The notes under the pieces are model-generated. The model worked only from the letters and a program-made list of their open reading frames with translations, was not told the DNA's origin and searched no databases. Positions 49,080 through 57,289 of a stretch of 57,375 nt of DNA are shown one piece after another. The position numbers and the translations under genes are program-made. The DNA is from Xanthomonas maliensis (GTDB lineage Bacteria > Pseudomonadota > Gammaproteobacteria > Xanthomonadales > Xanthomonadaceae): NCBI RefSeq assembly GCF_009192945.1, contig NZ_NSET01000066.1, positions 1 through 57,375 on the forward strand. Direction: 5' to 3'. Numbering within the stretch: the stretch's first letter is position 1; every line of letters begins with the position of its first letter.

Positions 49080-49745
49080 ATGACCACCCTGCTGATCGCC
49101 GACGACCATCCCCTGTTTCGCGAGGCCCTGCGCGGCGCGGTGCAACGGGTGATGCCCGGGGTGGAATTGTTCGAAGCCGACAATGTCGATGCGCTGTACA
49201 GCCTGGCCGATGCGCAACCGGATGCCGATCTCTTGCTGATGGATCTCAACATGCCCGGTGCGCAGGGCTTCAGCGCGCTGGTGCATCTGCGTTCGCTGCA
49301 TCCGCAGTTGCCGGTGGTGGTGGTGTCCGCGCGCGAGGAGCCGACGGTGATGCGGCGAGCGATCGACCACGGCGCGTTCGGCTTTATCCCCAAGTCGGCC
49401 GATTCGGACACCATCGGTCGTGCGTTGGCGACCGTGCTCGATGGCGAGCGCTGGATTCCTGCCGAAGCACAAAGCCTGCCGCCCACCGACAGCGAGGAAC
49501 GCGAGGTCGGCCAGCGTCTGCGCGACCTCACCCCGCAGCAATTCCGCGTGCTGCAGATGCTCGGCGCTGGCCGCCTCAACAAACAGATCGCCTATGACCT
49601 CGGCGTCTCGGAAGCCACCATCAAGGCGCATGTCACCGCGATCCTGCGCAAGCTCGGCGTGACCAATCGCACGCAAGCGGTGTTGATGGCAGGCAAGCTG
49701 GCCATCGATGCCGACGGCATCGTGCTGCCGCCGGAAGAAGACTGA
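49080..49745 (+). CDS. NarL/LuxR-type response regulator, CrbR/ErdR-like
   Basis: 221 residues. Receiver domain with acidic pocket ADDHPLFREAL (Asp8, Asp9), phosphoacceptor LLLMDLNMPGA (Asp55), Ser83 and Lys105 (FGFIPKSADS). LuxR-type HTH at about 153-210: LTPQQFRVLQMLGAGRLNKQIAY, VSEATIKAHVTAILRKLGVTNR. It lies 163 bases after acs. In Pseudomonas and Vibrio the regulator of this type (CrbR/ErdR) controls acs and actP with an SLC5-containing sensor kinase; that kinase is not in the window. Function is inferred from position and family. Confidence 0.88.
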   Translation: MTTLLIADDHPLFREALRGAVQRVMPGVELFEADNVDALYSLADAQPDADLLLMDLNMPGAQGFSALVHLRSLHPQLPVVVVSAREEPTVMRRAIDHGAFGFIPKSADSDTIGRALATVLDGERWIPAEAQSLPPTDSEEREVGQRLRDLTPQQFRVLQMLGAGRLNKQIAYDLGVSEATIKAHVTAILRKLGVTNRTQAVLMAGKLAIDADGIVLPPEED

Positions 49746-50132
49746 CACGCGGCACACTGCGCCGGCGCTGCGCTCACCTCGCCGCATCGACGGCTGGCGG
49801 CGATAACGCGTTCGGTCGCCTCATCATCGCAGCACGTCAGCCGCAGCGTGCGCCTGCTGCGATGTCGCGCCTGCGTTGCGTTCGCCTCGATGCAGTGATG
49901 CGCATCTGCGCGAGCGGCCTCATGCAGATGCGCCTCGCATTGCGCCCTGGCGACAACGCGCGCGGCTTGCGCAGGCGCTGCAAGGGCGCGGCGCTTTTGC
50001 TGGCAGCCCCAAGCGGGTCAGCGTGATCGCATCCACAACCACGCACCGCGCGACATCGCAGTTGTCGATATCACCATTGACCATGACGCGCTGCCTGCGC
50101 AGGCTCGGTCGCTGGGTTGCGTGGGAGGAGAG
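49746..50132. other. 387-base intergenic region before the thioredoxin-like gene
   Basis: No gene supported. The region must hold the promoter of the thioredoxin-like/Cys-rich pair; a GGAGGAG Shine-Dalgarno is at its right end (50124-50130). I see no clear terminator for the response regulator and no repeat. Confidence 0.5.
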
Positions 50133-50723
50133 ATGGCACGACGTTTTCCATGGCTGTGGCTGGGCCTGCTGCTGACGTGCGCGCTGGTGGCCGTGCTGGC
50201 CTGGCAGAATCGTCAGCTGCGAACGCAACAGCAATGGCTGCAGGCGCGGGTCACCAAGCCCTACGACGGCATGTATGTGCCGACCATTGCCGCGACCGGC
50301 ATCGACGGGCAGCGCTACACATTGGGCGTCCCGCGCAGTCGTGCCCAGGTGCTGTTCTTCTTCACCACCACCTGCCCGTATTGCCAACGTTCGGCCCCCA
50401 CCGTGGTACGCGCCGCACGGCAGTTGCAGCAGGCGCTGCCTGGGCAGACCGACTTGCTCGGCGTCTGCCAGTGCGACCCGACGCAGGCCGCGCGCTATGC
50501 GCACCTGCATGGCTTCGAGTTTCCGATCGTGACGCTGAGCGATCGCCGCGCGCTGATGCTGTTCCGCGCGCGCAACGTGCCTTTGTTATTGGCCATCGAT
50601 GGCGAAGGGCGCGTGCGCCACTCCCATCTGGGCCTGTTCGATACCACGGAGCGGGTGCAGGACCTGGTCGCCGCCTTGCGCCGCACGGATGCGCCAGCGG
50701 CTTTGGCAACAGTGAAGGAGTGA
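50133..50723 (+). CDS. Membrane-anchored thioredoxin-like protein
   Basis: 196 residues from MARRFPWLWL, preceded by GGAGGAG. One N-terminal membrane segment (WLWLGLLLTCALVAVLAW, about 7-24), then a short coiled part and a redoxin/TlpA-type fold from about 48: VPTIAATGIDGQRYTL, then VLFFFTTTCPYCQRSAPTVV with active-site Cys81-Pro-Tyr-Cys84, and VPLLLAIDGEGRV (cis-Pro loop). The fold faces the periplasm and could reduce or isomerise disulfides. It lies 4 bases before the Cys-rich peptide gene, which strongly suggests the peptide is its substrate or partner. Confidence 0.85.
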   Translation: MARRFPWLWLGLLLTCALVAVLAWQNRQLRTQQQWLQARVTKPYDGMYVPTIAATGIDGQRYTLGVPRSRAQVLFFFTTTCPYCQRSAPTVVRAARQLQQALPGQTDLLGVCQCDPTQAARYAHLHGFEFPIVTLSDRRALMLFRARNVPLLLAIDGEGRVRHSHLGLFDTTERVQDLVAALRRTDAPAALATVKE

Positions 50724-50727
50724 ATGC

Positions 50728-50931
50728 ATGAATAAGCGTTGGATGTCGTTGCGCAATGCGCTGGTGGCCGCCGCTTTTGTGGCCAGCACCGCCTTCGGTG
50801 CGTCGCAGGCCATGGCCGGCAGCAACACCCAGCCGACCACCGAGGCGTGCAGCGCCTGGCAATGCCAGGCCGAATGCCCGGAATTCGGCGGCCAACTCGG
50901 CCAGGGCAACGTCTGCTACTGCTGCGGCTGA
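50728..50931 (+). CDS. Exported 67-residue Cys-rich peptide (unknown function)
   Basis: Starts MNKRWMSLRNALVAAAF with GAAGGAG about 9 bases upstream. A signal peptide ends at AMA-GS (residues 28-32), leaving a mature part of about 37 residues. Six Cys at 41, 46, 50, 63, 65 and 66 (spacing C-x4-C-x3-C-x12-C-x-C-C) could make three disulfides. The C-x3-C and C-x-C elements recall defensin-like folds, but the order differs and I claim no homology. Coupled to the thioredoxin-like gene by a 4-base gap. Not recognised as any named family. Confidence 0.75.
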   Translation: MNKRWMSLRNALVAAAFVASTAFGASQAMAGSNTQPTTEACSAWQCQAECPEFGGQLGQGNVCYCCG

Positions 50932-50947
50932 TCGATTGGCCGATCCA

Positions 50948-50973
50948 CCGGCGGGGCCTGGCGGCCCCGCCGG
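50948..50973 (+). terminator. Terminator-like hairpin after the Cys-rich peptide gene
   Basis: Perfect 11-bp GC stem: CCGGCGGGGCC (50948-50958), loop TGGC, GGCCCCGCCGG (50963-50973), 17 bases past the stop codon. No T-run follows, so termination would be weak or Rho-assisted; it closes the two-gene unit. Confidence 0.7.
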
Positions 50974-51172
50974 TCGCCCGCTGACTCGCAGACTGCGACC
51001 GCTGCCCAGCTGCCTGCAGCTGGCAGAACGCCGATGGATCTGAGCCAGGCCTCGGCCAGACGTGGCCAGATAGCCTCCCGCAGAGAATCACAGCACTCCG
51101 CCCTTGTGGGATCGTTCGACCATTGCTTGCATGTGCGCGCACCAGACCAATCGCGCGTTGCGCATCCTGTCA
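50974..51172. other. Intergenic stretch between the hairpin and the pseudogene
   Basis: 199 bases with no recognised gene, repeat or hairpin. Confidence 0.4.
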
Positions 51173-51469
51173 CGCCGACGTGGACTCGGCGGACAGGTCC
51201 GGATAGCACGCAGATTGCCAGTCGTAGGGCCGGCTGGGGACACGCTATTTCACAAGGACACAGGTGGTGCCAAGGCCGTTCAACCAGTCGCAGAGCTCGG
51301 TCCCCTCAAGCTCCATGGCCAGCACTTGAAAGCTTCCCCCTGCAAACACCACCACCGCACTTGCGCTGTTCTGCCCCTTGGGCGAATACACCGTGCGTGT
51401 GGGGATGCTGACCGTGGTAGCGGCCAGCCAGGGCTTTCCAGCAGCCGTTGGATCTGATCTGGAACCCTG
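51173..51469 (-). pseudogene. Decayed N-terminal part of an acetylesterase-like alpha/beta hydrolase
   Basis: A minus-strand frame reads TVSIPTRTVYSPKGQ, SASAVVVFAGGSFQVLA and MELEGTELCDWLNGLG, then TTCVLVK, and stops at TAG (51245-51247). Related xylan acetylesterase/BD-FAE hydrolases continue at this point with Y-R-V-P; the frame beyond the stop reads RVPSRPYDW, so a Tyr codon became TAG. The oxyanion-hole motif, normally P-G-G-G-Y, is changed to A-G-G-S-F. No catalytic triad region remains and no clean start is seen. The assignment rests on remembered family patterns. Confidence 0.6.
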
Positions 51470-51911
51470 AGTTTCCGCCGCTGGCAGTGCCTGGGTGCTT
51501 GCGATCTTTCCGGCCACAGCGGCACCTGCGTGTGGCCAGCACCAGGCATCCATGCCGACTGCGACGCGGCGTTGGCCGCAAGCGCAACAGCGCCAACCCA
51601 ACGATCCGCCTGCACATCGTTGGCTCCCTGCATGCGGCTCCGAATCGTCACATGGTCGAGTCACCGGGACGCCCTTGCCGCGGTCGCCTCGGATCGGACG
51701 CAGATGGGCCGCCCACACAACGATTGGGCGCTCGCTACACGGCTCTCCCTTGCTCGATGACCGATGCTGCACTGCAGCGTGCGATGTTCACTTATGATCT
51801 CCATATTCATATGCGAACGGCCGCCACCGGCCGGTGCTGGATGTCCCCGATGCTCAGGCTTGGCCGTACCGATTCGCCCGTCCCTGCCAACCCGCGACGG
51901 GAGCCGTGCCG
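51470..51911. other. Region upstream of the fucose operon
   Basis: No functional gene recognised. The minus-strand frame of the pseudogene continues through with low-complexity Cys/Ala residues that look like decay. The AT-rich patch near 51788-51812 (ATGATCTCCATATTCATATG) is the best candidate for the fucose operon promoter. Confidence 0.4.
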
Positions 51912-52907
51912 ATGAGCGCGTCGCGCGCACCGGGGTTGCGACTCTCGGCGCTGGGATTTGGCGCCGCGCCGATCGGCAATCTTTATACCGAGGTCGACGA
52001 GGACCAGGCGCTGACGGCCGTGGCGGGGGCGTTCGACGCCGGCATCCGGCATTTCGATACCGCGCCCTATTACGGCTATGGCCTGAGCGAAGCGCGCCTG
52101 GGACGCGGCCTGTCGGGTTTGCCGCGCGCGGACTACACACTCTCGACCAAGGTAGGGCGCTGCCTGGAAGACGATCCGCAGGCGACTGCCGGACGCGACG
52201 GCTTTGCCGTGGCCGGGCGCCGGGCGGTGTTCGACTACAGCGCCGACGGCGTGCGGCGCGCCTTTGCCTCCAGTCTGCAGCGCTTGCAGACCGACTATAT
52301 CGACGTGTTGCTGCTGCACGACATCGGCGCACTGACCCATGGCGACCGCCATGCCGACGTGCTGCGCCAGGCGCTGGACGAAGCGCTGCCGGCGATGGCC
52401 GAACTGAAAGCGTCCGGTGCCTGTGGTGCGATCGGCCTGGGCGTCAACGAACAACAGGTCGCGCTGGAAGTGCTGCCGCGCTTTCCGCTCGACTGCGTGA
52501 TGCTGGCCGGCCGCTATACACTGCTGGAACAACACGGCGCCCGCACCCTGCTCGCGCAGGCGCAGCAGCAGGGCATCGCGATTCTGTCCGCTGGCCCTTA
52601 TAGCTCCGGGTTGCTCAGCGACGCGCGCGCGCCGGGAGCCACCTATAACTATGCGCCGGTCGATGCGCTCACACTGCAACACGCCCAGCGCTTGTATGCG
52701 GCCTGTGCGGCGGAGGGAGTGGATATCGGTGCGGCGGCGCTGCAGTTCCCGTTGGCGCATCCGGCGGTGACGACGGTGGTTGCCGGCATGCGTACCTTGG
52801 CCGAAGTGCAGGCCGCGCAGGCGAGGCTGCAGGCCGCGGTCCCGCCGGCGCTGTGGCAACGTCTGCGCACCGAAGGCCTGCTCGATCCCGAACTGCCGAC
52901 CCCATGA
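51912..52907 (+). CDS. Aldo/keto reductase, probable L-fucose dehydrogenase
   Basis: 331 residues from MSASRAPGLRLSALGFGAAP; an in-frame upstream ATG (51834) adds 26 poorly conserved residues. AKR features: HFDTAPYYGYGLSE (catalytic Asp/Tyr, around residue 48-55), LSTKVGRCLED (catalytic Lys, around 78), DYIDVLLLHDIG (His, around 138). It resembles D-threo-aldose 1-dehydrogenases, which oxidise L-fucose to its lactone with NAD(P)+. First gene of the fucose set; its stop overlaps the next start by four bases (ATGA). Substrate is inferred from the cluster. Confidence 0.88.
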   Translation: MSASRAPGLRLSALGFGAAPIGNLYTEVDEDQALTAVAGAFDAGIRHFDTAPYYGYGLSEARLGRGLSGLPRADYTLSTKVGRCLEDDPQATAGRDGFAVAGRRAVFDYSADGVRRAFASSLQRLQTDYIDVLLLHDIGALTHGDRHADVLRQALDEALPAMAELKASGACGAIGLGVNEQQVALEVLPRFPLDCVMLAGRYTLLEQHGARTLLAQAQQQGIAILSAGPYSSGLLSDARAPGATYNYAPVDALTLQHAQRLYAACAAEGVDIGAAALQFPLAHPAVTTVVAGMRTLAEVQAAQARLQAAVPPALWQRLRTEGLLDPELPTP

Positions 52908-53779
52908 GCCGTGTCGACGCCCACCTGCATTTCTGGCACCTGGCGCGCGGCGACTATGCCTGGCTGACGCCGGCGCTGGCGCCGCTGTATCGCGACTTCG
53001 GCCCCGACGACGTCGACGACGCGCTGAGCGCCGCCGCCATCGATGCGGTGGTGCTGGTGCAGGCGGCGGCCACCGAGGCCGAAACCTGTTACCTGTTCGA
53101 ACTGGCACGCGATACGCCCCGCATCGCCGGCGTGGTCGGCTGGACGGACTTCTCCGCGCCCGATGTGGCGGCCCGCATCGGCGCCCTGGTGCGCGCCGGC
53201 GGCGGATTGCTCAAGGGCCTGCGACCGATGGTGCAGGACATCGCCGACGTGGCGTGGCTGGCGCAACCGGCGCTGGATGCCGCCTTCGATGCGCTGCTGG
53301 GCCACGACCTGGCCTTCGATGCGCTGATTCGCGCAGAACACGTGCCGGCGCTGCAGACGCGCTTGCAACGCCATCCGGCACTGCGGGTGGTGGTCGACCA
53401 TGGCGGCAAGCCGGCGATCGCCGATGGCGACTTCGCCGCCTGGGCCGCCGGCATGGCGGCGCTGGCGCGCCATCCGGGCGTGCATTGCAAGTTCTCCGGT
53501 CTGCTCACCGAGGCTGCACCCGGTGCCGATGCGCACGTGCTGGCGCCCTACGTGGCGCATCTGTTCGCGCAGTTCGGTCCACAGCGGCTGCTGTGGGGCA
53601 GCGACTGGCCAGTGCTGACCACGCGCGCGGATTACGCGCAGTGGCTGCAGCTGGCCGACGCCTTGGTCCAACAGCATGCCGACGGCCACCAGGCGGCGGT
53701 CTTCGGCGACAACGCTCGCAGGTTTTATCGTCTGCCACGGTCGGCGGCCCCCTTCCACGGAACCCAACGCCATGACTGA
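52904..53779 (+). CDS. Amidohydrolase, probable L-fucono-1,5-lactonase
   Basis: 291 residues, start at MSRVDAHLHFWHLARGDYAW which carries the metal H-x-H. Other amidohydrolase-2 residues: LRVVVDHGGKPAI (His, around 165), HCKFSGLLTEA, and WGSDWPVLTT (Asp, around 228). Enzymes of this group (COG3618) hydrolyse sugar lactones such as L-fucono-lactone to L-fuconate. Overlaps the upstream gene by 4 bases and the downstream gene by 8, so it is part of a tightly coupled set. Confidence 0.87.
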   Translation: MSRVDAHLHFWHLARGDYAWLTPALAPLYRDFGPDDVDDALSAAAIDAVVLVQAAATEAETCYLFELARDTPRIAGVVGWTDFSAPDVAARIGALVRAGGGLLKGLRPMVQDIADVAWLAQPALDAAFDALLGHDLAFDALIRAEHVPALQTRLQRHPALRVVVDHGGKPAIADGDFAAWAAGMAALARHPGVHCKFSGLLTEAAPGADAHVLAPYVAHLFAQFGPQRLLWGSDWPVLTTRADYAQWLQLADALVQQHADGHQAAVFGDNARRFYRLPRSAAPFHGTQRHD

Positions 53780-54542
53780 TTCGCTCGCTCCATCGCCCAA
53801 CAATCGCCTGCAAGGCAAACGCTGCCTGATCACCGCCGCCGGCGCCGGCATCGGCCGCGAAAGCGCGCTGGCCTGCGCACGCGCCGGCGCGCAGGTACTG
53901 GCCACCGACATCGACGCGGCCGCGTTGCAGTCGCTGGCAGCCGAAGCGACCTCGATTCGCACGCAGGTGCTCGACGTCACCGACCCGGCGGCGATCGCCG
54001 CACTGGTGTCCGCGCACGGTCCCTTCGATGTGCTGTTCAATTGCGCTGGCTATGTGCACCAGGGCAGCATCCTCGACTGCGACCAGGCCGCCTGGCGTCG
54101 CTCCTTCGCGATCAACGTCGATGCGATGTACTACCTGTGCCAGGCGGTTCTGCCGGGCATGCTGGAGCAGCAGCGCGGCAGCATCATCAACATGTCCTCG
54201 GTCGCCTCCAGCATCAAGGGCGTGCCGAACCGCTTCGTCTACGGCGTGACCAAGGCCGCGGTGATCGGCCTGAGCAAGGCGATCGCCGCCGACTACGTCG
54301 CCCGCGGCGTGCGCTGCAACGCCATCTGCCCGGGCACGATCAAGACCCCGTCGCTGGGCGAGCGCGTCAAGGCGCTGGGCGGCGACGAGCAGGCGGTGTG
54401 GAAAAGCTTCACCGATCGCCAGCCGATGGGCCGCCTGGGCGACCCGCGCGAAATCGCCCAGTTGGTGGTCTACCTGGCCTCGGACGAGTCGTCGTTCACG
54501 ACTGGCCAGACCCATATCATCGACGGTGGCTGGTCCAACTGA
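53772..54542 (+). CDS. SDR, probable 2-keto-3-deoxy-L-fuconate dehydrogenase
   Basis: 256 residues from MTDSLAPSPNNRLQGK. SDR features: coenzyme loop ITAAGAGIGRESAL (around residue 21), DVTDPAAI, NCAGYVHQG (around 88), catalytic Ser in IINMSSVASS and Y-x3-K in FVYGVTKAAVIGL (around 155), CPGTIKTP (around 187). The C terminus is TTGQTHIIDGGWSN. It oxidises 2-keto-3-deoxy-L-fuconate at C4 with NAD+. Overlaps the lactonase by 8 bases; 125 bases separate it from the next gene. Confidence 0.88.
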   Translation: MTDSLAPSPNNRLQGKRCLITAAGAGIGRESALACARAGAQVLATDIDAAALQSLAAEATSIRTQVLDVTDPAAIAALVSAHGPFDVLFNCAGYVHQGSILDCDQAAWRRSFAINVDAMYYLCQAVLPGMLEQQRGSIINMSSVASSIKGVPNRFVYGVTKAAVIGLSKAIAADYVARGVRCNAICPGTIKTPSLGERVKALGGDEQAVWKSFTDRQPMGRLGDPREIAQLVVYLASDESSFTTGQTHIIDGGWSN

Positions 54543-54667
54543 GTGCGCGTCGCGCTTGCCACCTGCTGCTTCACCGTGGATGCCGCACGCGCGGCATTGG
54601 CTGCGTTCGCCGGCCGTCTCGACGGCCGCGGCGCAGCACTCGATTCCTCACTGCAAAGGAAGATCAC

Positions 54668-55525
54668 ATGAAACTCGTACGTGTTGGCGCCGAAGGCCAT
54701 GAACGTCCCGGCCTGATCGATGCGCAAGGCCGCATCCGCGATTTGAGCGGAGTGATCGACGATGTGGCCGGCGCGCATCTCACCAATGCCGGCCTGGACA
54801 GGCTGCGTGCGCTGGACGTGTCCACGCTGCCGCTGATCGATGGCGCGCCGCGCTATGGTGCCGCGGTCGGCCGCATCGGCAAATTCATTTGCGTGGGGCT
54901 GAACTATGCCGACCATGCCGCCGAGTCGGGCATGGAAGTGCCGAAGATGCCGATCCTGTTCATGAAGGCCACCACCGCGGTATGCGGCCCCAACGACACC
55001 GTGATCATCCCGCGCGGCTCGGTCAAGAGCGACTGGGAAGTGGAACTGGGCGTGGTGATCGGCGATGTCGCCCGCGATGTCTCGGTCGAGCAGGCGCTGC
55101 AGCATGTCGCCGGCTATGCGGTGATCAACGATCTGTCCGAGCGCGAGTTCCAGCTCGAGCACGGTGGCCAGTGGGTCAAGGGCAAGAGCGCCGATACCTT
55201 CGGCCCCATCGGCCCGTGGCTGGTCACCCGCGACGAGATCCCCGATCCGCAGAACCTGTCGATGTGGTTGGACGTCAACGGCCATCGCTACCAGAACGGC
55301 AGCACCCGCACGATGGTCTTCGGCGTGGCCGAACTGGTCAGTCACATCAGCCGCTACATGACCTTGATGCCTGGCGATGTCATCAGCACCGGCACGCCGC
55401 CGGGCGTGGGCCTGGGGCAGAAGCCGCCGGTCTACCTCAAGCCCGGCGATGTGATGGAGCTGGAGATCGAAGGCCTTGGTCGCCAGCGTCAGCCAGTGGT
55501 GGCGCATCCACGCGACGCGGCCTGA
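54668..55525 (+). CDS. Fumarylacetoacetase-family hydrolase, probable 2,4-diketo-3-deoxy-L-fuconate hydrolase
   Basis: 285 residues from MKLVRVGAEGHERPGLID; CAAAGGAAG upstream gives a ribosome-binding site. FAH-family residues: FICVGLNYADHAAE (around 76), PILFMKATTAV, WEVELGVVIGDVARD (metal Glu, around 124), NDLSEREFQLE and MTLMPGDVISTGTPPGVGLG near 240. It splits diketo-deoxyfuconate to lactate and pyruvate in the pathway described for X. campestris. Likely transcribed with the preceding genes. Confidence 0.88.
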   Translation: MKLVRVGAEGHERPGLIDAQGRIRDLSGVIDDVAGAHLTNAGLDRLRALDVSTLPLIDGAPRYGAAVGRIGKFICVGLNYADHAAESGMEVPKMPILFMKATTAVCGPNDTVIIPRGSVKSDWEVELGVVIGDVARDVSVEQALQHVAGYAVINDLSEREFQLEHGGQWVKGKSADTFGPIGPWLVTRDEIPDPQNLSMWLDVNGHRYQNGSTRTMVFGVAELVSHISRYMTLMPGDVISTGTPPGVGLGQKPPVYLKPGDVMELEIEGLGRQRQPVVAHPRDAA

Positions 55526-55881
55526 GTCTGTGCACGCGGGCCGCTGGCGGTCTTCCGCATCGCCAAGTCGGTCCGCGATTGCGGTCGCACGACGCAGGCT
55601 GTCAGCGATTGCGCGCCGACGGCCTGTGCCGGTGCATGACGCGGGTGAGGCGGGCGAGCGACTGACACGCCTGGCCCTCCCGGCTGATGCAGCTGCCGCC
55701 GCGTATGCGCGCGGCAATACCCCAATGACGATTGCTGAGCTGTTGGCGGCAGTGCACGGCACAGCGCAGACGCAGCGCTGCATGCAGCACGCGGCGGTTG
55801 GCTCCGGCGCTTGCTCCACTACCGCAACCGCGTGCTTAGGCACCACGTTTCTCCTTCATCCTTTCATTGCCCAGGACTTCC
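55526..55881. other. 356-base gap before the L-fuconate dehydratase gene
   Basis: No gene supported; open frames here have no ribosome-binding site and odd composition. No hairpin or repeat was noticed. The dehydratase may have its own promoter here. Confidence 0.45.
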
Positions 55882-57204
55882 ATGAGCACCATCGTCGCCC
55901 TCGAGACCCACGACGTTCGTTTTCCCACTTCGCGCGAGCTCGACGGTTCGGATGCGATGAATCCCGACCCGGACTACTCGGCGGCCTATGTCGTGCTGCG
56001 CACCGATGCTGCCGATGCACTGGCCGGCTATGGCCTGGTCTTCACCATCGGTCGCGGTAACGACGTGCAGACCGCTGCGGTGGCAGCACTGGCCGAACAC
56101 GTGGTCGGCCTGCAGGTGGAGGACGTCATCGCCGACCTGGGCGGCTTTGCGCGCCGACTGAACAACGATTCGCAGCTGCGCTGGTTGGGTCCGGAAAAGG
56201 GCGTGATGCACATGGCCATCGGCGCGGTGATCAACGCCGCCTGGGACCTGGCCGCACGCGCGGCCAACAAGCCGCTGTGGCGCTACATCGCCGAGCTGAG
56301 TCCCGAGCAGCTGGTCGACACCATCGACTTCCGCTACCTCACCGATGCGCTGACCCGCGACGAAGCGCTGGCGATGCTGCAGCAGGCCGTGCCACAGCGC
56401 GCGCAGCGGATCGCGCAGTTGATCGAGCAGGGGTATCCGGCCTACACCACCTCGCCCGGCTGGCTCGGCTACTCGGACGAGAAGCTGGTCCGGCTGGCCA
56501 AGGAAGCGGTGGCCGACGGCTTCCGCACCATCAAGCTAAAGGTCGGCGCCAACGTGCAGGACGATATCCGCCGCTGCCGCCTGGCCCGCGCGACCATTGG
56601 CCCGGACATCGCCATGGCGGTGGATGCCAACCAGCGTTGGGATGTCGGCCCGGCGATCGATTGGATGCGCCAGCTGGCCGAATTCGATATCGCCTGGATC
56701 GAGGAACCGACCAGTCCGGACGATGTGCTCGGCCATGCGGCCATCCGCCAGGGCATCGCACCGGTGCCCGTCTCCACCGGCGAGCACACCCAGAACCGGG
56801 TGGTGTTCAAGCAGCTGCTGCAGGCCGGTGCGGTGGACCTGATCCAGATCGATGCCGCACGCGTGGGCGGGGTCAACGAGAACCTGGCCATTCTGTTGCT
56901 GGCGGCCAAGTTCGGCGTGCGCGTGTTCCCGCACGCTGGCGGCGTGGGTCTGTGCGAGCTGGTGCAGCATCTGGCGATGGCCGACTTCGTCGCCATCACC
57001 GGCAAGATGGAAGATCGCGCGATCGAGTTCGTCGACCATCTGCACCAGCACTTCCTCGACCCGGTGCGCATCCGCCACGGCCGCTATCTCGCGCCGGAAA
57101 CGCGTGGTTTTTCGGCCGAGATGCATGCCGCCTCGATCGCCGAATTCCGCTATCCCGACGGGCGCTTCTGGGTCGACGATCTGGCTGCCAGCGCAAAGGC
57201 CTGA
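55882..57204 (+). CDS. L-fuconate dehydratase (enolase superfamily)
   Basis: 440 residues from [22 protein letters not shown]; a TTG 15 bases upstream is less likely. It matches from memory the crystallised X. campestris enzyme over almost its whole length. Catalytic residues are in place: KLKVGA (Lys pair, around 218-220), MAVDANQRW (Asp), [12 protein letters not shown] (Glu), STGEHTQNR (Glu) and [12 protein letters not shown] (general acid/base His, around 351). It dehydrates L-fuconate to 2-keto-3-deoxy-L-fuconate, between the lactonase and the SDR in the pathway. Confidence 0.95.
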   Translation: MSTIVALETHDVRFPTSRELDGSDAMNPDPDYSAAYVVLRTDAADALAGYGLVFTIGRGNDVQTAAVAALAEHVVGLQVEDVIADLGGFARRLNNDSQLRWLGPEKGVMHMAIGAVINAAWDLAARAANKPLWRYIAELSPEQLVDTIDFRYLTDALTRDEALAMLQQAVPQRAQRIAQLIEQGYPAYTTSPGWLGYSDEKLVRLAKEAVADGFRTIKLKVGANVQDDIRRCRLARATIGPDIAMAVDANQRWDVGPAIDWMRQLAEFDIAWIEEPTSPDDVLGHAAIRQGIAPVPVSTGEHTQNRVVFKQLLQAGAVDLIQIDAARVGGVNENLAILLLAAKFGVRVFPHAGGVGLCELVQHLAMADFVAITGKMEDRAIEFVDHLHQHFLDPVRIRHGRYLAPETRGFSAEMHAASIAEFRYPDGRFWVDDLAASAKA

Positions 57205-57210
57205 GTCTAC

Positions 57211-57280
57211 CGGCCCTCATCCGCCCTTCGGGCACCTTCTCCCGCGAGCGGGAGAAGGTGCCCGCAGGGCGGATGAGGGC
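57211..57280. repeat. 70-base near-perfect REP palindrome after the dehydratase gene
   Basis: Left arm from 57211 (GGCCCTCATCCGCCCTTCGG ...) pairs over 34 bases with the right arm ending ...GGCGGATGAGGGCC at 57280, with one mismatch and a 2-base loop (GA) between CCCGC and GCGGG. Same family as the palindromes at 29450-29600. It lies 6 bases after the stop and between two converging genes, so it can act as a terminator for both. Confidence 0.85.
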
Positions 57281-57289
57281 CGGCCAGGC

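Noticed and set aside
50808..50931. Defensin homology of the Cys-rich peptide
   Set aside because: C-x3-C and C-x-C are present, but the last Cys order (C-x-C-C) does not fit the cysteine-stabilised alpha-beta pattern.
51834..51911. Upstream start for the fucose dehydrogenase
   Set aside because: It adds 26 residues (MLDVPDAQAW...) before the conserved AKR N terminus; the 51912 ATG fits the family better. It cannot be excluded.
51661..52332. Minus-strand open frame opposite the fucose dehydrogenase
   Set aside because: Arg/Ala-rich antisense shadow without motifs.
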